A program made the position numbers and the translations under genes. Source: Ophiostoma sp. CBS 140.51 (Eukaryota > Ascomycota > Sordariomycetes > Ophiostomatales > Ophiostomataceae). Taken from it: a DNA stretch of 64,000 nucleotides. The notes below the pieces were generated by a model. The model made no database searches, was not told the DNA's origin, and was given only the letters and a program-made list of their open reading frames with translations. The stretch covers positions 336,771 to 400,770 of the forward strand of contig JANSLP010000007.1 of NCBI GenBank assembly GCA_029298735.1. The letters run 5' to 3'. Position 1 is the stretch's first letter, and each line of letters opens with the position of its first letter. Below, piece after piece: positions 33,993 to 45,863 of this stretch.

Positions 33993-34013
33993 TTCGATGT
34001 TCGATGTTCGATG
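33993..34013. repeat. 7-bp tandem repeat, 3 perfect copies
   Basis: TTCGATG is repeated three times without mismatch in the intergenic region upstream of the EGF-like gene. No function is visible. Confidence 0.85.
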
Positions 34014-37000
34014 CTGGACGGGATGCGCGCGAATGATGTGCGGACGGCGTGGGCTTTTCTTCAAGAACAGACAGATGCAGTCAGTTTTGTCGCAGTCGGG
34101 TCGAGAAGAGTCTATCTTCGTGTTGTTTTATCGTTTGAGCGTTTCGTTTTGAAGTTTTGAAAACGGTTGACAGGTTTGTTTTGTCGTCAAGACAGAACAG
34201 AAACAGTCAATATCGTCGTTAAATCGAGAAGAAAATATGGAGCGAACGGAAAACGCAGGAGAGAAAAACACGGTGATAGTCGAAAAGAGCGGCGGTAAAG
34301 AGGGTGAGTGTATCGAGGTAAGGCGTAAGGTGTAAAACGCGAAATGCAGGTCGAGATGCAGGTACCCGTCGAAAAGGGCGATGTGAGTGAAAAGGCGTCG
34401 CGAAGAGAGAAAGGAAAGAAAAAGAAAGGGCCAAAGCGAAGATACAACGCGACAAAGATCGCGGTAGCAATGAGACGGAGAGGGAGGGGAAAGGGAGGAA
34501 GGAGATGAAAGATAAAAGAGGGAAAGGGAAAGGGGAAGCAACAAAAAGGCAAAAGGCAAGAGAAGACGAAAAGAATGAATGCTACTCTCGCAGAATGAGA
34601 AAGGACGACCCAACGGGCAACAATGGCACCAGAGAAACTCGAGAGAGAGGAAGCAATGACCGGGGACAGGACAAGGGGAGCCCAGAAGCGAGGGCCAGGA
34701 ACAGTCAGGAACAGTCAGGAAAGGCCAGGCACAGACAGGAGCGACTGGGGCCAGGTTGCAGAGAATCGACGAAAAAAGCATAGACAGTAAGCTACGGCGT
34801 CGAGGACGACGTGACTGTTGACCATTTTGACCGGGGTTGCTCCTTCCATCTTTGGGCGTCCCCGTCCGTTGTCAAAGCTCAGGGGGGGCAAAACAGGAAG
34901 CAGCGAACGGCAGAAAATAGGACGACAGCGACAAAACAGAAGGCACAGAGGACTGTTGAGAGTATTGACAAAACATTATGAGAAAAAAAAACGCCGGCAC
35001 CAGCACACACCAACACACGAGGCGACGAGTTACGCCTCCCCACTACGGAGGAAAACAAAATGAAGAGGAGGCCCCGGCACAGCACCATCAGGCATTCAGA
35101 TGCGATTTGAGCGAACAAAAGCAGAGCTAGTCGAGCGTGATGGGGCTGTTGTAGCTGTTGTACGATGGGGCTAGACTGTGCACGCGCAAAGAAGAAGGCA
35201 CGATCGTGAAAGCGCATTCCGGAAGAGGAAGCGGCTGCAGAATTTGAGACTTAGTCGGGACGAAAGAGGGCAAGCACGACGGGCGCGGCGGTGCGCGATG
35301 GGGCACGCGGTGATAAACAAAATAAAATGGACGAAAGCAAGTGCGCACGGCAGGCAAGAGCTGCCCAGGAAAGACAGATGCAAAGTGCAGCCACAAGTCG
35401 CATTCGTGCCACCGTCGATCTCGCTCCTTCGCAGTCGTTCCTTCCTTCCCACGATGCATCTCAACTCCGTGATTCCATCACACATCACACAGAGACAGAG
35501 CGACTGACAGAGAGGTCGTGAAGGGAAGGAAATACGACATACTGGCACCCATCCAACCAGCAAGCCCCCTTTTCCACAGTCATTCGCTCCTTCCCCTGTT
35601 AACATTCCCCTGGTGCCCCCCAATTTCCCACCTTGCGCCCAGCCAATAGCACGACACCAGCAGTCTTGACCCTTGGCGTTCTGCTATTTTTGCACTTTTT
35701 TACAGCAGTTTTTCTCAGTCCTTTTTGCACTACACTTGCCTGCTCTCGTGTCCTGGAACGACAGTTGCTTTGAACGTTCCTCGCTGTCTCCACCCGCACA
35801 CAGCCCAGACTCCTCCAAAGTGGTCGAGGTGGTCCGCAAGCGTGCAGTGCAGCGTGGGAAGGCGCGAACAAGCGCACACCACTTGCGTGGGACTGAGAGG
35901 ACTGGCCAGGCCATGGCGCAGGGGTTCTGAAACCGTAGCGTCTGTCTTCCCATGTCCAGACCCAATCAGAAACGGCGGCCGCGTTGATGGGGACAGGGGC
36001 TCCGTAGCCAGTGCAGAGGTCTTTTGGTTCTTTTGGTCTTTTTCTCATATTGCGCTCTATTCTCCATCGATTCGGTGTGCGCACTATTGCGCGCGCACTC
36101 GTCTGCAGCCAAAGTATGCAGGCGTTGGCGGCTCGCTCGGCCAGCCACAGTGGGAAGGTGAGCGCAAACGAGGGCGAAAGAGGGGACAGGAAAGACAAGG
36201 GGAGTACGAGTGAGAAGTGAGTGGCCTCGTCGGGCAGGTCCGAAGAGTCGACTCAGTCGAGCGAGGATTGGAGATTGCACATTGGAAGCAACCGGGAAAA
36301 CGGCTCGACGACCGACCACACAACCCGTCAAGCTCATAACAGCAAAGACACGACGAGGGGGCCAGGCCAGGGGAGGCCGACAAGTTCACATGGAAGTCCT
36401 GTGGACGAGAAAGAACGAGAAAGAACGCGAAATTAAGAGATATTGCCAGGGGAGAAGTTGACACAGGGCAGGGATCGCGAGAAACGAAAAACGACCAGAA
36501 GGGGAGACGACAAGGAGACAAGGAGACGGCCAGGAACAGGGACGAGAAGTGAAAAACGACATGAGAGGAGACACGAGAGGAAACACGACGACACTCGTGA
36601 GCGGAGACCACGGAGTACGGCATACGACGTACGGCATGCTCTTATCAGGGCATAGACTTGGAAGACTTGAGTCTCAGCACGTGCGTGAGATATATGAGGC
36701 AACGCGTTGTGCCTCTGAAAGGGAGCTTGAGAAATCTCCGAAAATAGAGTGCCCCGATATGCGTCTAGGCAGAGGCAGAGAAAAGAAGGGGAAACGGCGT
36801 AGCCAAGACGGGGACCAGTCGTGTCTACTGAGCATGTCGTCTCAGAGATAGACATTGACGAGCAGCCCGGGCGGAGCGATCCTTTTGGTGCACCTGCGCA
36901 CGCACGGCAGGTCGGGGCCGGTAGTGATACACCACCAAAGACAAGGTGAGTCTGGAAATACGGTGAGAGAAGCGATTTGACGTATTAAATTGTGTGCCCG

Positions 37001-38112
37001 TTGTCACTTTCATATTTCTCCTCTACAATGTCTGGATGCTCAGTTGTGCCCCGATACAGTTCCACGGGCAGGCAAGCATGTCGTGTTTCTCCGTGTTGAC
37101 TTTGAATTTGGTTTGATTCGACTTTGACTTTGCTTTTGATTTTTCCTTTGTTCTCTACCTTTACGTCTCTTGGCACACATTTTTCTCCTTCCTCGCCGTG
37201 CCGCGTTTCAGCTTGAGAGCCCGTTCTGGATATGTCCTAAATGTCTTGGATGTTGGCACTGTCGCAGACACAAAAACCTGAGGCGAGGCTCGATATTAAC
37301 CGGACATCACGTGGAAGCGAGAAATCCAAAGTCAAGCAGATGTTGTGAACAAAAGGACCAGAAAAATCAAAGATGGACACACAAAAGACAAAAGACGCTC
37401 CTCGAACTTGGATCTGCTTGGTACTGGATACAGGTGGCACACGTGCGGCCGCGCAGCCCTAGAAACGTACGTCAAGCATGACCATCAGACGAAACAGTAC
37501 ATACGTATGTAAAAGGAAACAAGCAGACAATGCATAGAAAGAAACTACAACAGCTATAGATAGATAGCTCATGACTACGCCGGACATTGACGACCGACCA
37601 GCGGATAAATGAACGGCTTGTACGGAGTACTTTGAGATGCGCTTGATGTTGATGCTTTGGTGTTGCAGAAATGCCATTGACAGTCGTGGCCCGGTGATGA
37701 AGCCATGTGCCATCGCTTTGTATTCTTCCGTTCTCGGTATTCCAGACTGTCCCAGCGACGTCTCCCACGATCTGCATTCCTTTTTTTTTGCTTCTAGCTG
37801 CCTTCCTTCTGCTTCGTTTGAATTTTGCCGTGCTGGGAGTGGCAGACCCACGATCTCGGTTTGCGCGGCCATGTCCTCACCCGCCACGGAACCAGACCCA
37901 GACTTGGACTTTAAAAGTCAAGACATTGCGGTTCACCAGGTGCAACACTACTTTCCCGTCAAGACACAACACGCGCCCGGCGTTGACCGAGATGAGCGGT
38001 TCTCGGATAAAAAGCGGTCCCAGGAACCAGTAGAGACAACGAAAAGACAGATAAGAGACAGGACGGATGATGTACGGGACAATGGTACCAGTGTTTGATT
38101 TATGTGAATCTG

Positions 38113-38168
38113 TGAATTCATTTGAATTCAGACAGTGTACTCTTCCAACCTGCATCGTTTAAACGATG
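38113..38168. repeat. Clustered palindromes: two TGAATTCA and one 16-bp palindrome
   Basis: TGAATTCA occurs twice, at 38113-38120 and 38123-38130, separated by TT. At 38153-38168 CATCGTTTAAACGATG is a perfect 16-bp palindrome. They lie about 320 nt beyond the 3' end of the gene at 38488 and could act as protein-binding sites or hairpins. Confidence 0.6.
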
Positions 38169-38487
38169 TCAGATATACGTCGTACTTCTGCGAATAATGA
38201 TATCAATAATATTGCATGAAAATTTTTTGGCCGAAAAAAAAAATCAGAGTATTTCAAGAATAAATATCACAATAAGTAAATAATGTAAAATAAAACAAAT
38301 GATTAACCAAGGTTCCTACCGCTCCTTATAGGGTTTCCTTCCTCGCTGTGTTCCGATTTGTTCCCAGTAAGCAAACAGCGGCGCATGCAAATTTGATAGA
38401 CGTAAACGACAGAAAATAACCACAGAAATGCAAAAGGGTAATACGTAAAAAGTGTGCAAATGTATGGCCTGGCTCATAGCGTTCATA

Positions 38488-40218
38488 CTACGCTACTTCA
38501 ATCTGTGTCTGTAAGGCCTGAGTTGGCTGTGTTGTGGCCTTGCCCTTGCCGGCCTTTTTGGCCTTCTTGGCCGCCTTTTCGGCCTCCTTTTCGGCCTCTT
38601 CCCGGCGCACATCGTCCAGGTTCCGCACAAGGATCCACGACAAGTGGCCGACGCGGTACTTTTCACCAAAGGGCTCCTTGAGCTTCTTGCCCTTGCGGTG
38701 GCGCTTCAGGGCGCGGCGACGGGCCCGCGATGCCTCCCTTTCGGCCTTTTTTATTTCCATGCGGACACGCTTGTCGGCGACAACGGCCAGGCCGTGGCTG
38801 ACGGTGCGGCCGACCGTGGTCCACGTCGAAGAGGCCCTCCGCAGTGCGGGTGGACGGTCCCAGTCGTCTTCCTCTTCGACGACCTCGAGTCCACCATCCT
38901 TTTCCATTTTCTTCTCCTTCTTGGTCGCATTATAGTCTGGATGCCAGGTAGCTGTCACGTCTGTCGATGCTTCCTTGTACGACGGCTTCGCCAGGGGCAT
39001 CAAGGTGCCTGTACGGACTTCGAGCTCGAGCGACGCCGCCCAGCCGTTGTCGTTGAGGTGGTGCATGCACCTCTCCAATGTGGCGAGCTCGACAGTTTCT
39101 TCGGTGAGCGGGGCCAGGAGTGGTGCTTTCGGTCCGATGCCGAGCACGGCACGCATCCGCTTGGTTTTGGCAATGGAGACATGCAGACCGCGCGGTTCAA
39201 AAAGTGTGGCATTGGCCCTTGCCAGAAACAGCTTGCCGCGCTTGTAGGCGACGACGGCCGTCGTAACTTCGGCTAGCAGCTGGGCGACGCCGCCAACAGC
39301 ATTGGCATAGTCGTGGGGCACAAACTGCATACTGAAAGCAACGGCCGACAGGGCCATGGCCGCTGGGTGGGGTGATGTGACCAGATTCAAACCGTCAATG
39401 AAAGCTAGGAACGTGGCGGCATCGATGCCGTGCGTATCCCCCAAGCAGGGCGCATAGCCGCGGGCAAAGGGCACAGTGACGCCGCCGTGTAGGCGAGGGA
39501 CGACGACGGGCTGGGCCAGACGACGAAACTTTGCAGCTTCTCTTGGTGAGGGCAGCGGCAGGTCTGCGAGTGGTGCAGCTGCCACGTCCAGCAAAAGCTC
39601 TTCTGCGGCCTCTTCGGCTCCTGGGTTGGCCTTTAGGTCGGCCTTGAGGTCGATGGCCGTACTATTTGACGAACCGCGTGTGTTGTGTGTGTTGCTGCCG
39701 ACATCAATCTCTGGCGCTGGCTTGATGTCGACAGTGCTGACTGTGTGGCCTGAACTGGCCGTCTCCTTGGCGACTGCGATAGCATTGACATCTTCGGTTT
39801 CTGGCGAAGTGGTAGACACAGCCACTACCGTAGTCGCAGAGGACGCCTGTGCGTCGGCAGTTTGAACGACAACTGCTGCTGCCGTTGACGGGACTGCGAG
39901 TGAATCATCTTCGAGTGAGTATGGCGGCGGTGGTGACCGTGAGCGTCTCAATCTGCTAAATGATGAGCGGAGGCTGAGATTGGACAACTGCCGCTCGATT
40001 GTTCTGAATGTGCTGGACCGCTTAAGCGAGTTGCCATCGTCTGATGCCGTTACAGTTAGGACTGGTGAGGTCGGTGTATCTGGTTCTGCTGGCGATGAAG
40101 GGGATGGTGGTGATGGTGGTGATGGTGGAACAATCGTCGGCACAGCCCTTTCGGACTGCTGCCGCCGCCGACGTATCCGCCGGTGCATGACATTGATACG
40201 CATATTGATGGAGTGCAA
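38488..40218 (-). CDS. Uncharacterised Pezizomycotina-family protein (576 aa)
   Basis: A single exon with unknown function. Residues 1-235 are low-complexity: an early basic MHRRIRRRRQQ stretch, Pro/Ser runs (PPSPPSPPSPSSP), a SFSRLRRSRSPPPPYSLEDD patch and an acidic Ala-rich part. Residues about 238-380 are a compact region with VPFARGYAPCLGDTHGID, ATFLAFIDGLNLV, an Ala/Val-rich hydrophobic segment and LFEPRGLHVSIAKTKRM. I recognise this pattern (an acyl-like FxRxYxPxL followed by a GID..TFL.FID block) from hypothetical proteins widespread in filamentous ascomycetes, none characterised to my knowledge. The last 100 residues are highly charged and Lys/Arg/Glu-rich, likely a coiled or RNA-binding-like tail. 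The start is the first Met, and later Mets at residues 6 and 11 are possible. It is divergent from REC8. Confidence 0.75.
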   Translation of the reverse strand: MHSINMRINVMHRRIRRRRQQSERAVPTIVPPSPPSPPSPSSPAEPDTPTSPVLTVTASDDGNSLKRSSTFRTIERQLSNLSLRSSFSRLRRSRSPPPPYSLEDDSLAVPSTAAAVVVQTADAQASSATTVVAVSTTSPETEDVNAIAVAKETASSGHTVSTVDIKPAPEIDVGSNTHNTRGSSNSTAIDLKADLKANPGAEEAAEELLLDVAAAPLADLPLPSPREAAKFRRLAQPVVVPRLHGGVTVPFARGYAPCLGDTHGIDAATFLAFIDGLNLVTSPHPAAMALSAVAFSMQFVPHDYANAVGGVAQLLAEVTTAVVAYKRGKLFLARANATLFEPRGLHVSIAKTKRMRAVLGIGPKAPLLAPLTEETVELATLERCMHHLNDNGWAASLELEVRTGTLMPLAKPSYKEASTDVTATWHPDYNATKKEKKMEKDGGLEVVEEEDDWDRPPALRRASSTWTTVGRTVSHGLAVVADKRVRMEIKKAEREASRARRRALKRHRKGKKLKEPFGEKYRVGHLSWILVRNLDDVRREEAEKEAEKAAKKAKKAGKGKATTQPTQALQTQIEVA

Positions 40219-42892
40219 TGAAAGACGTTATAAGTGTGGAACGAACTATATGGCCGCCGTCTATGGCCACATCGTATCTGGCGATACTCTTAAGTTCGAT
40301 GTCTCGATGTCAAGACGCGCTGTCGTCGTTGGCGATGGATACTCTAGTGGATTTAAATGCTGTTTAAGCATAAAGCATAAAGCAAAAAAAAACAACGAAA
40401 AGACATTGACAGCCGTGTCTCCTTATTCTCCCGTTTGCGCCATTTCTTCCCCGCTTGCAGCACAGATGGTAAAATCCAGGACCTTTTTCTTTGCTCCGAT
40501 TCCTGTACGTCACCGACGATCATTTACGGATTTACAGCGCGAGAGTGGTGGGTTGAACACAACGAAAATCACCCACTGAAGCAAGGCTGTCGAACAGTAC
40601 AGTGTCCCCTGATTGGCTTTTCAGCGAGGCGCAGCAGGCATCTCCCTACACTAGCGTGCTCTCGGCGTACCAACTAGACAGCCCAACAGGAGAGAAGCGA
40701 GAGAAGAAAGGAGAGAATAGCGGGAGAAAACAGAACGGTTATGGTCGCTAACTGTAAATAAGTGGGGCACTTTAACTCTTTCCTCCATCAAGCATCCAGC
40801 TTTCAAGCCATCTCGTGTTTCGTTGAAGCTTGATTCATCGCTGCATCTTTCTTTTCTTTTGTTCACGGTCACCGACTACATACGCCACATCTTCTCTATC
40901 ACTTAGCTAAGCTCAATATCATGCAAACCGTCTGGCACGGGGAGAAGCGGTGGCCGTTTATTGCTTGGTTCAGGAAGGGGATAGATTTAAACAAGTTCAA
41001 AACACTTAAATTTTGCCCTGCACTGCCCAAGTGGCGTTTGTTTCCAATGTTACCCTTTTGATAATGTTTTTTCATCGCGAGATTGTCTTCCAATGTTCGA
41101 CAAAGGGCTACCGGAGCTACCCCAACGAGGCGCAGCAGGAACAACATGAGCTTAAACGGCACCTCATTGCTGATGTTCTCGATCTTTTGGATGTTTGGTG
41201 TTCAAGGTCACGATGTATATCACGTGCCAAGAACATTTCCATATCGCAAATTCCTTATCGGCGGAGAAATATTTGTGCGGCCATTTTTTACAGTGGAGCC
41301 CCAGCAAACTTTCCCAACTTCCCTCAAAAGCTTTTGGAGCTTCATTTTTTCTTTGCTTCTCTTCTCCTTCCTCCCAACTTCTCAACGAAGCTCGAAGCTC
41401 CAAGCTCGAAGCTGGCATCGCCAGCAACTCTTTCTCTGCGCTCTTCATATAGCGCTCGCTCTTGATACTGCCGCCTAACGATGTGATCGCACACGACAGC
41501 ATCAAGAGCTCCCTCTCAAATGGTAAGAACACACTTCCTCTTTCTTTTCTTTATCTTTCCCCCTTCCCAGATGACAACCTGATGAGAATAATTTGCGATT
41601 GATTCCTTGCTGATGGCCACATCGCCTGTGAGCTATATCACCTGGATACATGAAAGTTAATTTCTTACATATTCTGAATGTTGTCTCTTTCTGGGAAGCT
41701 TGCTTTTTCACAATCAAAACCTGCCTTTCACCCCGGAAAATAGAATGCTAACTCGCATTTTAGATACCTCTTGCTTCTTTCCACAAACGCCTACAGTCAC
41801 TCCTATGACGGCCGAATGCATGATGCCAAACAGCATACTTAATGTACCGATGAGTTGGTGCAGTCGTTGTTGTGTTACCTTGCTCGTCAAGCAACTTGGT
41901 GGCAGCCCGACGGCTGTAATCGCCTTGTCCAACAGAGCGACAGGCAGTACATACTATCAAAATAGGCTCGTAGACAATGCCCTCGTGATGCGTAAACGTG
42001 GAGATCACTCCATTTTTGTTTGTGTATACTGTGTGTTTCATTTGGCTCGTCAGGCGCAGCTTTAATTCTTTCTTTGTAGCTTGCCTCTTGACGGTTAAAG
42101 AGTGTACATGCAGCTGCGCAAACGAGCCGTGCGGGTTGCTTCTTGTTGGCCAGCGGGCAAACGAACTCTGTTTGTTTCTACGTATGTGTTTAAGGCCTCG
42201 CGGAAAGTCCGTATCAAATGCTTTGTGGGCTTCTTGAAATGGACCATGTAATTATAGGCCGGTGCAGCTGCATCTCCGTGACATGGTGATGCCTCACATC
42301 TGGGGAATTACTGGGCTACGATCGCGGCTGACACCGCAAATAAGTTTGTGCCTTCCATTTGTTGCGCACGCGAGCAGTGAGGTACCAAACGTGACTTCCT
42401 CTTGGTGGTGTCGCGCTTTCCTTGACTTTCTTGGCTGTTGAGGAAGGAACAACCCGCTCCAGCCACGGTGTTAGTCCATCGTGACTTCCCCATTTGGCCA
42501 AACTGCCTCTCATGAGCGCGTCACCTCTTTCCCTCCCACGCGCGCAAATGCGCCCCCTTTACAAGTTCCTGTTCTTTCTTCCGTCTGGTGATCTTCACCC
42601 CTTAGATCGTCTTCATTTTCGGATTGCATGCCTCATACTACACTCCTGCAACATCACCATCACCATTTCTTTGACCACCATCTTCTCTTGATCTCTTAAT
42701 ACCTTGCCTCAACCAGCTGGAAGACTTTCTACCTTTCTTGTCACTGCACTATAGCCACATTCAATACGATCATCTCTTCAATTTGCATCCTATTTTCTCG
42801 CTCGATTTCCAGGAATTTGAGTCGAGGCTGAACATCGCACGTCCACCACTTATATCTTCCAACATCTTGTGCAGCCTTTGCTCTCCTTCACT
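40219..42892. promoter_or_regulatory. Divergent intergenic region, uncharacterised gene / REC8
   Basis: This 2.7-kb region has no supported gene. It contains AAGCTCG/AAGCTCC near-repeats at about 41385-41412 and AT-rich stretches. Its last 350 nt are rich in CATC/CACC words, as in fungal leaders, and lead into the REC8 start. A GT...AG pair at about 41523-41570 with a pyrimidine tract looks splice-like but joins no good frame. Confidence 0.5.
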
Positions 42893-45270
42893 ATGTTCTA
42901 CAGCACAGAGAGTAAGTGATCCCTTCGACGGCCGCACTGTCTAAGTCTCTACTAACTCCGCCTGCTAGTTCTCTGCGACAAGAAGTATGCCTTGTCAACT
43001 GTTTGGTATGTATTCCAAAGCCACCATCCATCCATAGCTGGACCTCTCTCCTAACACATTCCTAGGCGTGCTGGCAACACGGCCATTGGTGCGCGGACCA
43101 CGGGCATCCGTCGCAAAGCCGTTCTTGAAGTTAGTGTAGAGCAGACCTGCGGCACAATCAAAGACCCTCCTGGTGCACCCATTGCTCTACGTCTCCAAGG
43201 CACCCTGCTCTACGGTACGACTCGCATCTACCAAGAGCAGTGCCGCTATGTCCTCAACGACAGCGAGCGTACGCAGCGTGCCATGGCCAAGCTGTACAAT
43301 GGCCTCATGGACGACAAGCTCGACAAAAATGCCGGAAAGGCCAAGTACGCGCCTCCACACAGTACAACTTCTTTATTTTGCTACGCCCACTAACACGTCC
43401 AAGATCTGTCCAGATTGTCCTTCCCAATGACCCTTGTTTTGACTTGGACCTCTTCCAGCTGCCACCGTTTGATTTTGACGCGCCTCTCGATGGCTCGTTT
43501 GTCTCTCAAGAGCGGCAGGCGTCTTGGACCAACATGTCCTTCCAGTCGCGCTCATCCCAAAACACCCAGCTACCTCAGCTCATGCTCGATGCCGACTCGT
43601 CGGCCGGTGGGCCGTATGGTGGTGGCTATCGCTCGGCCTCTGGCGCATCTCAGATGCCCGATTCGCCCACTCCACTTGCACGTCTTGATTTCCAGGATGA
43701 AGAGAACCTCCTTCTCGATGTCGGCCTCTTCATTGACGAGAATGGAAACATTCTCGAGGAAGAGCCCCGCACCGAGCCTCAGCTGCCAGCTTTCCCTGCG
43801 AGAGCGACCAAGCCTACTGGTGACGATGTTGTGCCCATGATTGTGGACGAAGACGATGACCTCTTCAACATCAACTCGGCACTTCAGACTGCTACTCTTG
43901 GAAGCAAGGCAAGCGATGGGAACAAGCACAGTCTGATTACTCACACATCGTCCTCTCCCAGCAAGCTTTCATCGACTTCATCGACGGTGGTGTCCAGAGC
44001 GGCCCATCAAAAGGCGTCCCGCTTCAAGCTCAACTTTGTTGACGGTGTCACTCAAATTCCCCTGAGCGACTACTTCACCTACGTCACCAACTACACTGAG
44101 AACATGGAGCGGGTATCTGAGAAGAAGGAGCATGCTCGGGCTCATCGCCGTACCCACGATATCAATCTCCACAGAAAGGTTGCCCACGCTTTCACCTTTG
44201 GCCGCGGTTTGTTTGACATCGCCAACTCAGTTACGGCCCATTACCCAGAGCACCCATTGGCACAAATGTTCTCTGGCGATGCTCTGGAAGAGTCAATATT
44301 TGGCGAAGGCCTGACCAGAGCCAAGCGCCGCCGTCTGGATCCAGTCGAGCCCAGCACACCCATGCCTCGTGGTCTTCGCGGCTTGAACATAAACGGATTT
44401 GACGACGAGCAAGAGATTGAGCTCGGTCGTCAACCGGCCTCGGCACTCTCGGACAATCCATCGCTTGCCCTCCGCCATTCTTCGGTCCTGCCTGGGTCTT
44501 CGGCTCATGGCAGTGTGCAACAGAGTGCATCAGGCATTCGCCATCTTCCTGACGGACGCCTCTCCAGCGCAGGCTTCCCCGACAGCCCAAGCTTCTTTGA
44601 GCGCTACAGCGATGAGGGTCTTGACTTTGCCCAGCATCCAGCTAGCAATGGTGGCAACCCCTTCCTTCCGTCCATCAGTTCAGTCATTCCTGGTGGTTCT
44701 GTTGCTGGTGCTGGTGTCGGTACCGACGCCGCCACTGATAAGCCCAGAGACAGCCAGGCCACCAACAACGACAACAAGGTCGGTGAGGAGGTCCGCAATG
44801 CTACCGTCTTCTTTGAGCTGGTCCGCGAGATGGCCACCAACCAGGGCCTTGCTCGGCCCGACTCGGCGTCACCCAACCACCGCTGGATCGAGTTTGGCGA
44901 TGTCGTCGCACCTTTCAAGCAGAACCGCGCCGCTGTTGTGGGTGCTTTCATGAGCCTGCTGTCTCTGACCACGGCAAACAAGCTGCGCATCCACCAAGAT
45001 GAGGTCGAGGGCGGCGGTGTCATTGACCGAGACATTTTCATTGGTGTGAAGCCCAAGAACCGCGATGGCCAATACAAGGGCAAAGGCAAGGCCAAGTCTA
45101 AGTCTAAGGGCAAGAAGAAGCGTACCATCCAGGAAATCAGCTCAGACAACAACAGCGACGATGTGGACGAGCTCATGGCTGAGCACGTCTTTTCAAGCCC
45201 CATGCGTGGCAGCCAGCCCTTTTACCGTGGCGGCGAGATGTCAGGTATCGAGCTGATGGGTGCGGCTTAG
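42893..45270 (+). CDS. rec8: Meiotic cohesin kleisin subunit REC8 (733 aa), four exons
   Basis: REC8 replaces Rad21/Scc1 in meiotic cohesin and holds sister chromatids together until separase cleaves it. Exons are 42893-42911, 42969-43005, 43066-43344 and 43404-45270. The introns are 57, 60 and 59 nt with GTAAGT, GTATGT and GTACGC donors, and all joins are in frame. The N-terminal kleisin domain (residues 1-120) starts MFYSTEILCDKKYALSTVW, rebuilt across two tiny exons, then gives IRRKAVLEVSVEQTC, APIALRLQGTLLYG and GKAKSVQIVLPNDP, which match Rec8 more closely than Rad21. The middle is acidic, Ser-rich and linker-like. Residues about 576-650 form the C-terminal winged-helix domain that binds Smc1 (NATVFFELVREM, FGDVVAPFKQNR, AFMSLLSLTTANKLRIHQ). 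A basic tail (KGKGKAKSKSKGKKKR) follows. Candidate separase sites were not assigned. An intact REC8 suggests a sexual cycle. Confidence 0.93.
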
Positions 45271-45863
45271 TACCCTTGTTTTCTTTTCCGTTGTGCTTTT
45301 TCAACCCCAACATTCTCGGGTATTCAACTTTTTTCTGTCTTCTTTTAGTTCTTCGTTATTTTAGTGCCTTTCATTGCATCATCTTTTCATGGGTATACAT
45401 TTTATTTTATTTTATCGATATATTTCGGGTGTTATTTTCGTGGAAACAGGGGGCTCAAGTGGCCAGGGGTTGTTGATTTGTTTGCACAAACGAGGAGTTT
45501 CGGGGAACGGTAATTCATGGGACAGTCTCATATTTCAAAAAGATGAATATTATTCACTCTGGTGACATACGATGGCATTGAAGGGACGGGAAATCGCACA
45601 TTGCAAATGGGGTTTGATTTAATTTTGAAATTCGAACATGAAGAAAAAATGAGGGACACACAAGGGGTGGTCTAATGTACAATAATGATAGGCGACGAGA
45701 GGAAATATAAGCCAAACATGGAATCGATGGAGAAAAAGCACAAGCGCCAGTGAATAACAGAAAATCAAAATCAAAACCATATAGGGGGCAGTAAACAACA
45801 ATGAAGCCGCCCACCGTACTTCCTCCTATGAAAACACCGTTGTCTTCTCTTACACGTGCCCGC
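45271..45863. other. Convergent 3' intergenic region, REC8 / RabGAP
   Basis: These AT- and T-rich 593 nt hold the two 3' UTRs. No gene or notable repeat is visible. Confidence 0.6.

Larger units (their letters stand above)
31771..38487. other. Gene-free region, 6.7 kb
   Basis: No supported gene on either strand. Long purine-rich tracts on the plus strand (about 32100-32520, 33230-33480, 34370-34770, 36200-36560) read as CT-rich on the minus strand, matching leaders of minus-strand transcripts. The nearest minus gene, the EGF-like protein, starts at 31770, so the distal tracts may mark an unrecognised transcript. Short tandem repeats occur at 33993-34013 (TTCGATG, three copies) and about 34699-34720 (AGGAACAGTC, two copies). 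TACGGAGTA-type motifs lie at 32716, 36610 and 37621. Two palindromes lie at 38113-38168. Confidence 0.5.

Noticed and set aside
37210..37300. Cys/His-rich string CPKCLGCWHCRRHKN in a plus-strand frame
   Set aside because: The pattern is isolated in a frame that otherwise looks random. It is unlike the zinc-ribbon protein at 5168.
37870..38097. Small frame starting MSSPATEPDPDLDF (75 codons)
   Set aside because: The start context is acceptable, but the rest is charged low-complexity sequence with no recognisable family and no clear leader.
41520..41700. Possible spliced host with C/D-box snoRNA-like words (TGATGA, CTGA)
   Set aside because: The C box lacks the purine at position one, no terminal stem is visible, and the putative 48-nt intron has no branch-point motif.
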